This document shows positions 11,963-23,230 of a stretch of DNA of 64,000 bases, piece after piece. How positions within the stretch are numbered: position 1 is the first letter of the stretch; every line of letters starts with the position of its first letter. The notes beneath the pieces were generated by a model that saw only the letters and a list, made by a program, of their open reading frames with translations, was not told where the DNA came from and did not search any database. Source of the stretch: Xanthostigma xanthostigma (taxonomy: Eukaryota; Arthropoda; Insecta; Raphidioptera; Raphidiidae); NCBI GenBank assembly GCA_963575645.1, contig OY754467.1:22651001-22715000 (forward strand), in the 5' to 3' direction. The position numbers were made by a program, and so were the translations under genes.

Positions 11963-12059
11963 TATACACCGATTTTCAAACAAAACACCGGGGTATATGA
12001 CGTAAAATTTCGCGCCTTGTAATTCTTGAATTACTTGGGCATATACTCCCACTGGTTTA
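11963..12059 (+). repeat. Element L end block
   Basis: The block runs from TATATACACCGATTTTC to CATATACTCCCACTGGTT. It recurs at 38593-38690, and reversed and shortened at 25675-25750. Its outer parts (about ACCAGGGTATATG and CATATACTCCCACTGGT) are imperfect inverted repeats around a palindromic centre AATTCTTGAATT, so the block is itself a small foldback. Similarity between copies stops just after CACTGGTT, which suggests the right boundary of element L. Confidence 0.7.
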
Positions 12060-13800
12060 ATTACAAAAAGACTTTGGGCTACTGACACCCTGGACCTAAT
12101 AAGCTTTAGCGGCCTTATAACCTATTAAGGTGCTGCTTGAAATCAACATAGCCAATTTGCTATGTAGAAATTGTAATAGTAATTTAGGTTTGCCTGCGTG
12201 TCTGTTTCATGTAGTGGATGCTTAGGGAAAAGGAATTTTTTTTCTTTTTTTAGTTTTTTGTCTTATCGGCAAAGAGAAATCACAGCCCTGTAAATATTTA
12301 CACGCGATCGTGACAGGTCCTTTTTATAAACGGTAATATTTACTTATATTACAAATAGTGAGCGTATGAAGTCAGTTCATTAACATAAGCCGTATTTGTA
12401 TGTATGGATGTATGAATGCAAATCAAACGGAGCAATCATAACTCAATACAATATTTCATTATAATAATTCATGTGTATTTGCAGAGTGTGGTGAATTTCA
12501 ATAGTTGATTGTTTTACAATTATGTCGTTAACCCCGCCCTTACGCTTGTTCTATGTAAATCAAATAATATGTCTGCTCATACACGCAGGTTGTGTTGATC
12601 CCGAATTACTTTCACGGAGTCCGAGAAAGTTACTTTTTCTAATAGTCCAAAAGCTCATGGTCAAAATTTTTTTTGGAAAGACTGATATTTTTTAATTAGC
12701 TAACATTAAGGCTGTAAATAAATACACTACAGTCAACTTTAAAATATGCAAAAAAATTAGCATTCTGTAAAAACCTAAAAAAAAAAAAAAAACAGTGACT
12801 GACTCAGCACTCGGTAGAAATTCCTAATTCCGACTAGATCGGTTTTATCAAAATGAATGTTAACTACCCCGACGTCAGAGATTTTGACCGGCTAGCTCTT
12901 TGAGTGTTACTATAATAACTACAAATGCTGGTGTCGCCTGAAAGAGTTTTGTTGTTTTCTTAAATAATCCGTTTATCTAAAGGTCCAATGACGACCTAAA
13001 AATCTTTGTTCGTGAATGTTAGAGAAATCTCTGAACACACTCAGGAAATAACCTACCCTGGGCCTCCACCTTCAAGATTAGCTCCGAAAAGATATTTTCA
13101 AATAGTTACCTTAACATTTATAAGTTGATGTTTTTTTTCGCCCAAATTTATGATCAGTAACCTTATATTATGATATATTCGTTCCTCTAGTGCTACTGTG
13201 CTCTGGACAAAATAAATGTTAAAAAAGTATACGAAACTTTCACACATTAGAAATGACATTTTTTAGGTTTTAGGATTTGTTGACGATTCTGTTATTTTAG
13301 GATTAGGAAGTGGTTATGTGGAATAGAGAAAATGCTGCGTATATATACAGTAAGAAAGGGGGGAAAAGTGTAAATGACAGACAGATTCTCTCACAATTTC
13401 CACTCAACTGCTGGTTGAGGGGAAACGTTTCACTATTCGTCTGATTCATGCTAATTTACCCCTTAGCGCACCTAAATAAATTTCACTTAAAAAATTAAAC
13501 TGGAAAAAGTTAATTGTGACAAGTGGTGCTATTTACGATTAGGTAGAAAGACATTTGGACTATGATAACTGTAGTGTATAAGCAAATGATAGTTTGATTG
13601 TGTAAAATCATACTCTATAATGATTTCTACCTATCAATTTTCTATTTAATCTGTCTGATTGTCTGCTATGGAAATTATACTGAAATGGCGTAGACCCGAT
13701 CTATTTACATAATGCAGTCTACAGAATGTCCGTTAAATCTTTTCAAATATATTAGTTATTATGAAAGATAAAATCGCATCCGAATAAGCAAATTAATTTT
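12060..13800. other. Unresolved DNA without recognisable genes
   Basis: I see no repeat shared with the rest of the window and no coding signal. There is a small hairpin CATAG/CTATG near 12150, a T-rich run near 12240 and an A15 run near 12780. It may be unique intergenic sequence. Confidence 0.45.
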
Positions 13801-13845
13801 TTAGCACGGCAGCACTTGGGACAATTTTGTCCACAGATTTATTAG

Positions 13846-14200
13846 TTCAAGTAAATAAAATTGTCGATCAATTTTTCTTAGACCATATATTGACAAAAAA
13901 TAATAAAAATACAAATAAATATAACACAAGATGACGTTTCGATCCGGATTTGGATCTTCTTCAGAAATATCTGAAAAATACAAAAATTAATTAGTATTAA
14001 GTTATTTATTATTGCGTGCAATCTATTTATTAGATAATAAATAACTTAATACTAATTAGTTTTTATACTTTTTAGATATTTCTTAAGAAGATCCAGATCC
14101 GGATCGAAACGTCATCTTGTGTTATATTGATTTGTATTTTTATTATTTTTTGTCAATATATGGTCTGAGAAAAATTGGTCGACAATTTTATTTACTTGAA
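13846..14200. mobile_element. Foldback with hammerhead-like motif in each arm
   Basis: Arms of about 165 bp pair across a loop of about 25 bp. The left arm starts TTCAAGTAAATAAAATTGTCG and the right arm ends GACAATTTTATTTACTTGAA. On the minus strand at 13933-13964 lies CTGAAGA, A, a GATCC/GGATC helix, then GAAACGTC. This fits the hammerhead ribozyme core CUGANGA...GAAA with one extra base before helix II. The right-arm copy (14082-14113, plus) reads CTTAAGA, losing a core base. The right arm and 30 bp beyond it match 35010-35140, so the two loci are one family. Penelope-like retroelements are known to carry hammerhead motifs, which is the closest known parallel. I see no GIY-YIG or reverse transcriptase sequence here. 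Confidence 0.65.
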
Positions 14201-14325
14201 GAGTTCTATTCAGACGTTAATCAAAGATTTGTATATTTATTAGTGTTGGTTGAATAGCGGGATCTAGGAATCGAATCAAAATATCTTAACATTTCACATC
14301 ATCCTGAACAATTTTCCACGATTTT

Positions 14326-14850
14326 TTTATTCTCTCACTCTCTCTCTCTTTTCTTTACCCATTTTTAACAAATTTTTCTTTATCCGATCTTTATCCATTC
14401 TTCTTTATCCCTTCTTTATTCATTTTTCTTTATCCATTTTTATCTTTTTTTTCTTTTTACAATGTTTATCCATTTTTCTTTACATATCTATTCCTCTTTG
14501 TCCCTTCTTTACCCAATCTTTATCAATTCTTCTTTACCATTTTGTCTATTCTTTTTTATCCATTCTTCGTTATCCCTTCTTTTATGTTCCATCTTTATCC
14601 ATTTTCTTTGTCTCATCTTTATCCTTTCTTCTTTATCTATTCTTTATCCATTCTTATTTGTTCAATCTTTATCCTTCTTCTTTATCCACTCTTTATCTGT
14701 TCTTCTTTGTCCCATCGTTGTCTTTTCTTAAAGAATTATCTGTCCATTCTTCTTTGTCCATTCTTTAACTATTTTTCTTTATCCAGCTTTATCCATTCTT
14801 TGTCCTTTCTTCTTTATCCATTTTATCCATTATTTATACAATCTTTACCC
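14326..14850. repeat. Pyrimidine-rich minisatellite, unit about CTTTATCCATTCTT
   Basis: About 500 bp of loosely repeated CTTTATCCATT/CTTCTTTATC words, almost purine-free on the plus strand. Two long plus-strand frames (14462-14731 and 14542-14979) translate into phenylalanine, leucine and serine runs and look like membrane proteins. They are compositional artefacts of the repeat. Strand asymmetry of this degree can favour triplex (H-DNA) structure. Confidence 0.85.
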
Positions 14851-15370
14851 ATTTTTAATGAATCAATTAACAAAAATATGTCTTCAAAAACCGTATGCTC
14901 ATTTTTGTGCGGAGAGTTTGTACTAAACGTTCTTAGTTTCCGGGCTTGTAGGCCGTGGTCTATTGGTATTTATACCTGACGTTTCCTCGGTAATTTAGCC
15001 CAAGTTCGAATTTTGTATACATTTTATATTTTGATTGTATTTTTAGATACTAATGAAACTATTTTCGGAAACAATTTGGAACTTACAAAAATTAAATAAC
15101 AATAAATAATGCATAATAATTAATTATTTAAAAATAAAACCTAGGTATGCCGCTTTTAATTTTCTGTTGATACATTTATTTTTTATATTTTCATTATTTA
15201 ATAATAATGACAAAAACATAATAAATAATAATAAAATACTAATTGGATATCGGGGCACTAACTCCCTTCGCCAACACCGACTCATAAAACTGGCATTCAG
15301 AATAAATGTATTTTTTTTTTTTGAAAAAATGTACAAATTTTTTTTTAATTTTTAAAGAGAATAAAAAAAT

Positions 15371-15516
15371 AATAAAATTTTGAAAATTCTACAAAATGTT
15401 TTCTCTCTTGACGATCGCTTCGGGCAATCAGTGTCTGTACTCCTGAAGATGGACTAATTGTCTGAAAAAATCGGCAAGAGAGAAAATATTTTCTTAGAAT
15501 TTTCAAATGTTTTATT
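15371..15516. mobile_element. Short foldback with a hammerhead-like centre
   Basis: Arms of about 40 bp (AATAAAATTTTGAAAATTCT ... AGAATTTTCAAATGTTTTATT, and TTTTCTCTCTTG / CAAGAGAGAAAA nearer the centre) enclose about 65 bp. At 15443-15467 the plus strand reads CTGAAGA, T, a GGAC/GTCT helix, then GAAAAA, which resembles the motifs at 13.9, 35.0 and 42.3 kb but without the CGT that follows GAAA there. Confidence 0.55.
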
Positions 15517-15674
15517 ACTTTATTATTTTTTATTAATCATGGTCTAACAAGTGCGAAGAGAAAAATCAGTACAAATTATATTTTAAAAAGAATTAACGAA
15601 AAATAAACCTACAAAATCATTACCTACTGATGATATCTAGAAACGCTTATGTCTCAAATACAGTGGAACACACT

Positions 15675-16067
15675 GTATATTTATATGTACGGGCAATAAC
15701 TTTCGAAAGAGTTAATTGATTTTAACGAATTTGGTTTACATATTGGTATAAATCATCGTATGAAAAGAACCCTATCAAACCGTTTTAAGGGAGGTTTTTA
15801 GGACTTAAAAATTTGGGGCCAAATATAACGAAAAATTTTTAGTTTTGTTTCAAAATTGAAATTTAATCTTTTAGTTAAAACTACAATGTGCTGCTAAAAT
15901 TTTAATAAAATCAACCCATTGGTTCGCATTTACAAATTTTATTAAAACACTATAGTTTGTGGAATTGTATTGATTTACCGAAAGGCGTTTTTATTTTGCT
16001 GAAAATGTTGAATTAGTGATAATATTGCAATTATTTTAAGGATGCGACCCGAGTTTTTTTTTATTTA
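15675..16067 (-). mobile_element. Repeat family A, diverged reversed copy
   Basis: Read on the minus strand it follows the same order as 5764-6300: ACTCGGGTCGCA, a part with AAATTTGTAA and a second with GCTGCTAAAATTTT, the all-purpose ATTTCAATTTTG, then CTCTTTCGAAAGTTATTGCC. It lacks the (AT)n tract and the distal end. It is more diverged than the pair at 5.8 and 7.6 kb. Confidence 0.6.
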
Positions 16068-16240
16068 TTTATGTTTAGTTAGTAAAGTTTGCCTGTTACA
16101 AGCCCTTGTTACCGAATACAACGTGAAAAATCGGTAATCTTTGAACTTGGTTGTTTTCTTTGGAGAAATACATTGAAAATGAAATAAATTCAACTTACTA
16201 GACAGCAATTCATATTAAGATTCATATTTCTTCTATCAAT

Positions 16241-16648
16241 CAGTGTTGCTAGAACTTTTTTGTTTTGCGTACTAGATTAGGGTTGAAAAAAGTACTAGAT
16301 AGACAGGTAAAATTTAAAAACGTCTGTAAACTAACTACAACAGCTAACAATGTAGCGAAAAAATTTAGTCGAAGAGCAAAAAAAAAAAACCTTAAAAACT
16401 TTTGGCGTGCGCACAATTGAAGAGCAAAAAAAAACGAATAGCCCTTTTTTTCGTTTGTTGTGCTGACGAATCCTGGGGTGGTGGGTAATTTCCCTTTTTT
16501 CGTTTGTTGTGGTGACTGTGTGGACATTGGATATTAAAATGTACTAGATTTTTTAAAAAGTACTAGATTTTTGCTTCAACGTACTAGCGTACAGAAAATG
16601 ACAAAAAAGTACTAGATCTAGTACAATTGTACTAGACTGGCAACACTG
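16241..16648. mobile_element. hAT-type miniature element with perfect 8-bp target duplication
   Basis: The element is 408 bp, starts CAGTGTTGCTAG and ends CTGGCAACACTG. The ends are inverted repeats with one mismatch over 12 bp. It is flanked on both sides by CTATCAAT (16233-16240 and 16649-16656), an exact 8-bp duplication, which is the hallmark of the hAT superfamily. The interior is non-coding, rich in the word GTACTAGAT, especially near the right end, and contains a partial duplication of TTTTTTCGTTTGTTGTG. The 92-codon minus-strand frame at 16249-16527 lies across A-runs and is not a transposase. It is mobilised, if at all, by a transposase encoded elsewhere. Confidence 0.9.
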
Positions 16649-16656
16649 CTATCAAT

Positions 16657-18999
16657 CACGGCAAAATATTCACCTTACATGCAAGTAATTGGTTATTCAA
16701 TTTTACTTGCATTTACAAATAATCTGCAGCAGTTATATGTTTAATTCTCAAATGAATTGAAACGATAAAATTATATTTGCATATTTCACACAACGCAATT
16801 TTCAAGTTCACTGATCTTTCGTTCATTTATACTATAACCTCTCAATTTGCATTCCAACAGAAAGATCAAATTCGACAAGTCATTTTCATGATCGTATAAA
16901 TGGGTTATTAAAGTTTCAATGGCCAATGATTTCGTTGAGCGTTTAACATTTCGAATTTGAATATGCATTCAACTGATAGCAGTATGTAATTGACCTGAAT
17001 CATGCATTTAAAAACGTATTCTAGACGTCTACTTCGATCGTTTTGTTAACTCTTTGTAAACATGTGCTTTAACCCTGCATGCACGAATAATCATAAATCC
17101 TTAAAGCAGCGCTGGGTAACCTCGGATCTTTGAGTTCCTAGGAGCTCTCCAGGTAGCTCCCATAAGCGAATGTAAGAGTGACTGGGAGAGGTATAAAACT
17201 TTTATTCCAAAAAACTATACTTGTCTCACTTGGGGTCGTAAATTTACCTGTGCGTAACGAAGAATAGATTTCCTTGGAACAATAGAGATTAGTGCTGGTC
17301 GCACTTCAGAAGTCATAGGTTTCCCCTGATTATATTATATCATGGTCGGTTTATTTTTTTCATTATTTCACAGGTAGCTAAGCTGGAAAAAATGAAGGTT
17401 GTTATAATTTCCGAAAATATTAATTAATTGATTACTTTTCTCTAGAGAAAACATTAGATTACGAATTGTTTACAATTTAACTAAAGCGTTTTATTTATTT
17501 TAAAGTAGGTAAGAACTTTATTAAGTGCTTACAACATGAATCTTTTTTAGTAAGATTCAAATTAATGTTTGTATGAAAATTTGTTAGTGTTGTTTCGAAA
17601 ATATCAGCGAAAACGGATTCCTGTCAAGATCAGTAGAAAAGTAAAGGGGATGGCAGGGGTGAACCGTTTCAGAACTCTTTTGCAAGGGGGACCTCCTACG
17701 TGGCATATATTTCCGAAAAACAATAGGACTCTTCCTTTCATCATGCCAAACGTTCTATCAAAATTTGGTTTGATTCGTTCAGACGTTTGACTTGTATCGT
17801 ATACTCATGGGCTAGCAAACTAACAAACATAGGTATACGAACAGATTTTTTTCCAAAATATATTACACTCAGGGGACCTCAAAACGAGAAAAATATCGTC
17901 AAATTTTGAAAAGAGGTTAAGGGAAGTGCCCTCTAGATCAGTTTGAAGAAAAAATAAATTAGAAGAATAATTTAATCAAAGATGTGACCTTAATTGGAAG
18001 AAAATAAACATGTTTTATCTCTTCAACTTTTTACAATGAAAACTTTAGATTTAGGGTAGATTTAACATCAAATTAACATAATTTGTTCTCACGGCTGGAT
18101 ACAGCATTCGCTTGACAGTGTTAACAAACGTAGTGCGAACGACGCTTTACTTTAACAAAGTTTTCAAAATGAAAATAAAGAAAATTGTCGTTATAGTCGT
18201 AACTAAATCTAGTCGGTTCTGCTTCTTGGTGTGATCTGTCTCATGCAATAACTCTTTTTCAAACCTACAGGGGTTAGCTGAGTTAGCTCAAAATACTCTT
18301 ATCGGGGATAGTTTAAACAGAGGAGTGAGTTTGTTTAAATGACGTTTTAGTTTATTTTATTGCAATGTAGGCAGATATTCGAATGCAATATTCTTCCGGC
18401 ATAACTGAAAATGCAATACAATAATGCGAGTATATCAGACTATATTAAGTGGGTGCATTATTTTGTGATATGCATTGGGTCATATTTTAAGCTTAAAAGA
18501 CAAGATACACTTTAATGTGTCCATTTTAAATGCTGTAATTGTGTTAAATATCACATTTGATTACAGAATCAGTTATAATTGAGAATTGATATTGAAGCGG
18601 ATGCTTGCAAAAGAATAAAGTTTATTCTTTCTTTCTCTGTTATTCAAATTTTTAAATACGACTAGTCATAGCCAATTTAATCTATTTGATATTATTGTAC
18701 TATTTTTTTTTTTAAATTAAATTTATAGAAATCAAACCAGTTATTTTATCTTTAGGTTTAATATCCGGTCGTATATTATAAGTGCCAGAGCCGACCGTCG
18801 GATACAGAAATAAAATTTGTGTGAGTTAGCGTTGAGGCAGTCAAATAAGGAGACCCAATTGTTATTATTTGTATTCTGGCCGGAATTGAAAAATTATGGC
18901 TGCCAAGGTGTTGTGGTAGCTTGAACTCTGGCACCCCGTGATGATATGAAAGTAAAATCGATGAAGTAAGAAGACAATACAAAAATATAGTTTAAAAAA
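16657..18999. other. Mostly unresolved DNA with a family C remnant
   Basis: A diverged family C fragment lies at about 17700-17940: the order AAAAACAATAGGACTCTTC, CCAAA...TTTGGTTTGATTCG, AAACTAACAAACATAGG, CCAAAATATATT, GACCTCAAAACGAGAAAAAT matches 45565-45750. A possible short inverted pair GTGCCAGAG / CTCTGGCAC lies at 18781-18935. I see nothing else. Confidence 0.45.
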
Positions 19000-19237
19000 C
19001 ACGCTTTATATCGAACTAAAATGTAAAAAATATTTTTTTAAAAATAAGCTTAAAACAATAATAAATAAAAAATACAAGTATTATTGTGAAAAAAGCGTGG
19101 GGCGCTTTGTTCCACATTTTCGTACATCGAGCGCCCCACGTTTTTTTTCACAATAATACTTGTATTTTTTATTCATTATTGTTTTAAGCTTATTTTAAAA
19201 AAAATATTTTTTATTTTTTAGTTCGATATAAAGCGTG
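19000..19237. repeat. Foldback element, about 238 bp
   Basis: Arms of about 106 bp are near-perfect reverse complements. The left begins CACGCTTTATATCGAACTAAAA and the right ends TTCGATATAAAGCGTG. They enclose about 24 bp, and the arm tips next to the loop are GC-rich (GTGGGGCGC / GCGCCCCAC). Non-coding. Long perfect arms suggest a recent origin or maintenance as a hairpin. Confidence 0.9.
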
Positions 19238-19334
19238 TTTTTTAGTTTTTTTAAAACTAGATATATTTATTTTCCACTTTTTAGTTCGATTTATTGTCAA
19301 AAATTTGCCGAAAAAAAAAAATTTTTTTTTCGGC

Positions 19335-19430
19335 GTGGACGGGATTAGAACCCACGACCTGTGATTCCGAGAGTTGACGTCAGCGAAGACCCGTGCCTTA
19401 GACCGCACGGCCACACTGTAGTTACAGTGC
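19335..19430 (-). other. tRNA-like sequence, Leu/Ser type with long variable arm (SINE head or pseudogene)
   Basis: On the minus strand an A-box-like TGGCCGTGCGG with a GCC/GGC D stem is followed about 60 bases later by a B-box-like GGTTCTAATCC with a wobble-paired T stem. The spacing fits a type II tRNA with a long variable arm. The acceptor stem fails: the 3' side CCACGCC does not pair with the 5' side, and both conserved boxes deviate from consensus. This points to a tRNA-derived SINE head or a dead tRNA copy and not to a working gene. It directly follows an A/T-run hairpin at 19309-19333 (CCG, A-run, T-run, CGG). Confidence 0.55.
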
Positions 19431-19439
19431 TGGCATATT

Positions 19440-20534
19440 ATACTACAGTAATAAACCACTTGCTGTAGTCCAAAGGAAGGTTACAAACAAACATACATAC
19501 ATACATAGAAACTTACATACAAAGCAGCGTAGTAGCAGACATTCTGCATGGGAAGTGGGGTCTAAAAATTAGTAAATACGTGAAAAAATCATTTGAAAAT
19601 AAATGAAAAATATAAAAGTAGATGCACGAGTTGAAAATATATGAGTTAGACTGTGATTGAGTAAATCAGATGTATTACGATGTCCACTTTCAAGTTTCTG
19701 TGCCATATGATTTCTGAAAAAATCGACTGTGACAGGCGTACCTATAGACAGGCGAACACATGAGTATTATAAGGGCTTCGTTTTTTCTTCTTTTTGATGT
19801 ACAGACTCCTACAAATGAGCGGAAGTGTCGCCAGTAGCTCATGATTTAGCAGAATAAATATAATAATTGCAGTTCCCTGTTTCGATAAACAGTACACAGG
19901 AAAACTGACGGTGGATTCTTCGTCTATATCTCGCATTTTCTGAATTATTCAAAACTGTCTTTTTTTTTATTAACTGAATCCAGGAATCCAACCACCTCCC
20001 TCCTCTCCGAAACTTTATTACACATTCCCGATCGTTTTTTTTTATTTGAGACAAATCGTCCTCTCCGAGTTGTTAGATACCAAATTAAAAAAAAAAATAA
20101 TTTCCTGCCACACAGCGCCCTTCTGAATAATAGATGGTTTTATGTCAGCTCAATACTAAAAGAGATTTCAATATTTTTGAAAATTGTCCAGTTTTAAAGT
20201 ATATTCTTTCACCTTTGTTTTTAATTTAAGACCAAAACGAACTCCCAAGTTAAAAAATAAGATCGGTAAAGCGTAACTAGTGAGCGTTTGTCTTTCACTC
20301 TATTGCATTTCAATCGACGCATAGTACTATTTTTTGTGTCTTATTTTTGTCGACTGAATTTAAGTTTATTATACTGTCATTATATTATAATCAATATTTT
20401 TTGTGCAGTATTAATCAAAAGGATGCATTTGGTAATCAGTCGGAGAGCCGTTCTTGACAGCCCGGCTCGAGCAGAGAAATTATGTGAAAATAGGATAAAG
20501 TAGAAAAAATAGTGAACGCATAGAAGCCATAGCC
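19440..20534. other. Unresolved DNA
   Basis: Contains an ACAT-rich tract near 19490-19520 and several T-runs. The open frames at 19742-20054 on the minus strand and 20288-20503 on the plus strand show no recognisable domain. Confidence 0.4.
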
Positions 20535-20640
20535 TTATTCAATAAGGAACTACTACGGGTTACATGAAAAATCTTAACTAGGTGGCCGATACAAAAAAAT
20601 ACTGTTTCTCAGCCGGAGACTAAAAAAAATCATCAAAAAT
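20535..20640 (-). repeat. Degenerate SINE central segment (related to 46800-46885)
   Basis: The plus-strand order GGAACTACTACGGG, ACATGAAAAATCTTAACTAGG, TGGCCGATACA and ACTGTTTCTCAGCCGGAGAC aligns with AATTATTAAGGG, CCATGGAAAACCTTAATGAG, TGACCGGTACA and ACCGTTTCCCGGCGAGAGGC at 46797-46872. No tRNA-like head is recognisable here, so this is a 5'-truncated or decayed copy. Confidence 0.55.
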
Positions 20641-23230
20641 CGTATACATTTTACAAATGTCTCCAAACCACAACATATTGATTTCGTTTGTACGGAAAAC
20701 TAAAAATGCGCAAAGATTCTGACGAGAAAAATATATTTGATCTTTCGGAATGACACACGTCGGATACCTGTTAAAGCTATCAATATTTGCGAGTCAGGCG
20801 AAGATAAAAGTAAATAAATTTATCTTTTAACACAAATAAATGTCATGATTGCACAAAATGTTAACTAGAGATTAAGGTTGTGAATTTTCAAAAAGAAATA
20901 TGCAGACAAAAAATCGTTTGAAAAGAATTTTCTACCTGTTGCATTTCTTGTCAATGGCAGAATCAATATGTCAACATGTTTAGAGGATATGCAGAGACCA
21001 CCCTGCTAGTATTTGCTTTTGTTCATTTAAGGATGACCAAACTTTATTATACTTATTTGATTCAAATCATATATTTAAATTATAGTAATAGTATAACTTT
21101 GTAAATTATATACTATTTGACATGAGTAACGAATATTACCTTTAAATTTAATTATATGTAAGTACAGGGTGTTGTCTTTTATAACGGAAGATTAATATTT
21201 TTCTAAAACTTACCAATTTTATATATGAAAAAAGAAATACCCTGAAAAGTGATCAAAGCAGTCGATAGATCGTCGACTTCCTGAAACAGACGTTTTACCA
21301 AAAAGTTTTATTTATAGGAATAAAAATACACTTTCATTTTTTATTATTACATAAATAGATGGCAATACTGTGCTCGTATTTACATATTATCATGTTTCTG
21401 AACCTTATTTACACAAATGGAAACTTATTACTTTTCATTTTGCTATGGAAAATGGCGTGACTGGGATTATTTTTACATATTATCTTTATCATCGTAGTAG
21501 TAAATAAATAAACATTTTTATATTTTACAAAAACTGGCAATTATTATTCAAAAAATATATACAAATATTGAATATTATAGCAATAAAACAAAAATAAATG
21601 ATATTCTAAAAAATCGTTACAATTTAAACTTGAAGTTGGTGAATGCGACAAAAATAATAATTTCGTGAGTGTAGAAAAAATCAAATTTATCGACGATAAA
21701 CGACGCACAAAATAATAATTGCTTTATAAAACAGTGATTTTATTTTTCGTCGTCAAAGAGATTGTTCTATTAAATTAATTCTCATTTATACACTCTCCAA
21801 ACTTGATATCAGTTATTTTGGTCGCATTGACGAATTACATACTTTTTACATGGTAAATATTTTTTTTTAATTAATTCTCGTAGTGGTAATCATAATACTA
21901 TGAAGCTAACATAATTTCTATCTAAATAATATTATTAATGCCACGTACCTTAAATAATAGCTGAAAGTGCTAAATAATGAGAAAAAATTTCAGAAAATTA
22001 AGTTTATTATAGCAATTTTTAGATTATAACATAGAGCTTAGAGTTTGGCAATAGGTACCTACATATTAAAAGCACATGCTAAAATAAAATGGAAATCCAG
22101 AAGAATGGCCTGTGCAATGTGTGAAGGATGACTAACAGCTAAAAACGGACACCCCTAAAAAGTGCACAATAGTATGTTTATTGCAGACAAGAAATAGATC
22201 GGACTCCATTTGTGAAATATTTTCACGACTGAATTATTAATTAGATATTCAAATTAAAGCTCTTTTTTATACAACTATAACCACTTTAGTAAATTAGCAA
22301 ACTTGTACTCAAATACGAATTTGTAATTTCACAAGAAAATACAGTGGAACTGCTTTATATTTGAACTCAGTAATGAAAAGACGTACAATAAGGGCAATTA
22401 GAACTTGCGCATTAGGGTTTTGATAACAATTTGATAAAGTGACATTACTTTCGCTTACTTTCGACACCTGTAATGATGCACGTATTACAAAAATTAATTA
22501 TTTAATTAAAAGCCGTGTCTTTTCATGTGTGAATTTTTTACAAAACTGTGAGATTGTAAACTTTAGTGTGTGATATTAATTTCAGCTTAAAACATCTTAT
22601 GAGACAAACAGTCTTGACGGAACACTAAAAATTAAGTTTATCACGTGATAATTCTACAGATAATTTTAAGATTTTCGGATTTATGATATGAGACCTTCCT
22701 TCTGTTAAATGTCAAGATTCTGAATCGACGGGAAGTCCCTTACAGGTTTTGATGAATGAGACAGTATGAAAAAAACACATTTAAAAAAAATCTTCTTATT
22801 GCATAGAGTTAGAGGCTTCAATTTTTACAGAATTATAAGATCGTATAGACTTTAGTACTTGTTAATTTAACTTGATCCCGTTGAACGTTCCTGAGATAAA
22901 GGGCCTTGACTAACTGACGATGGACAACAAACTAGCCCTATAAGGTTTCTGTTTTCTCATTTTAAAGTTAGTTTTCTAAAGTATTCGGATTCACAAAAAT
23001 CGTCGGAACAAGTATTCAAAAATGCACTGTAATATAACCATACTAGATGCTATCTCCGACTTCGCCCGAATAACAATTTATATTTATTTAATACATTAGT
23101 CATTCGTTTCGATCGTTTACTTGAATTTATAATTAGCTAATACGTTCCCACTCACTTCTTTCCTTTGCTCGAATTAATAATTAAATATTCATTAAAAAGG
23201 ATTTTCAGCAATTTTTTGCAGCGTATGGCA
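20641..23230. other. Unresolved AT-rich DNA
   Basis: No gene is recognisable. A CAGGGTG word at 21163 resembles the end of the mariner-like element at 52001, but no partner end is visible. The part at about 21355-21520 shares short blocks (GTGCTCGTATTTACATATTATC, ATTATCTTTATCATC) with 44690-44750, which suggests a small diverged repeat. Confidence 0.4.

Larger units (their letters stand above)
6948..12059 (+). mobile_element. Element L copy 1: satellite-bearing composite repeat
   Basis: The modules run in this order: leading block 6948-7334; middle block 8805-9250; 120-bp array 9292-11138; inverted-repeat element 11148-11288; array of about 130-bp units 11330-11760; linker; end block 11963-12059. 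The leading block, middle block and end block recur in the same order at 35500-38690, with the 120-bp array also present, and reversed at 25675-27640. The first bases (TTTTTAGGCGCGAATAGCG) and the nearby GCGCCTA make a 7-bp terminal hairpin TAGGCGC/GCGCCTA. No protein is encoded. A terminal hairpin with a central tandem array recalls the HINE/DINE group of non-autonomous Helentrons, but the ends do not prove that class. The element is split by the insertion at 7335-8804. Confidence 0.6.

Noticed and set aside
14462-14979. Long plus-strand frames resembling multi-pass membrane proteins
   Set aside because: They are translations of a CTTTATCC-type low-complexity repeat; the hydrophobicity comes from T-rich codons.
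18781-18935. Inverted-repeat element with GTGCCAGAG/CTCTGGCAC ends
   Set aside because: The repeats are only 9 bp, there is no target duplication and there is no second copy in the window.
19335-19430. Functional tRNA-Leu or tRNA-Ser gene
   Set aside because: Acceptor stem ends are not complementary, and the A- and B-boxes are off consensus.
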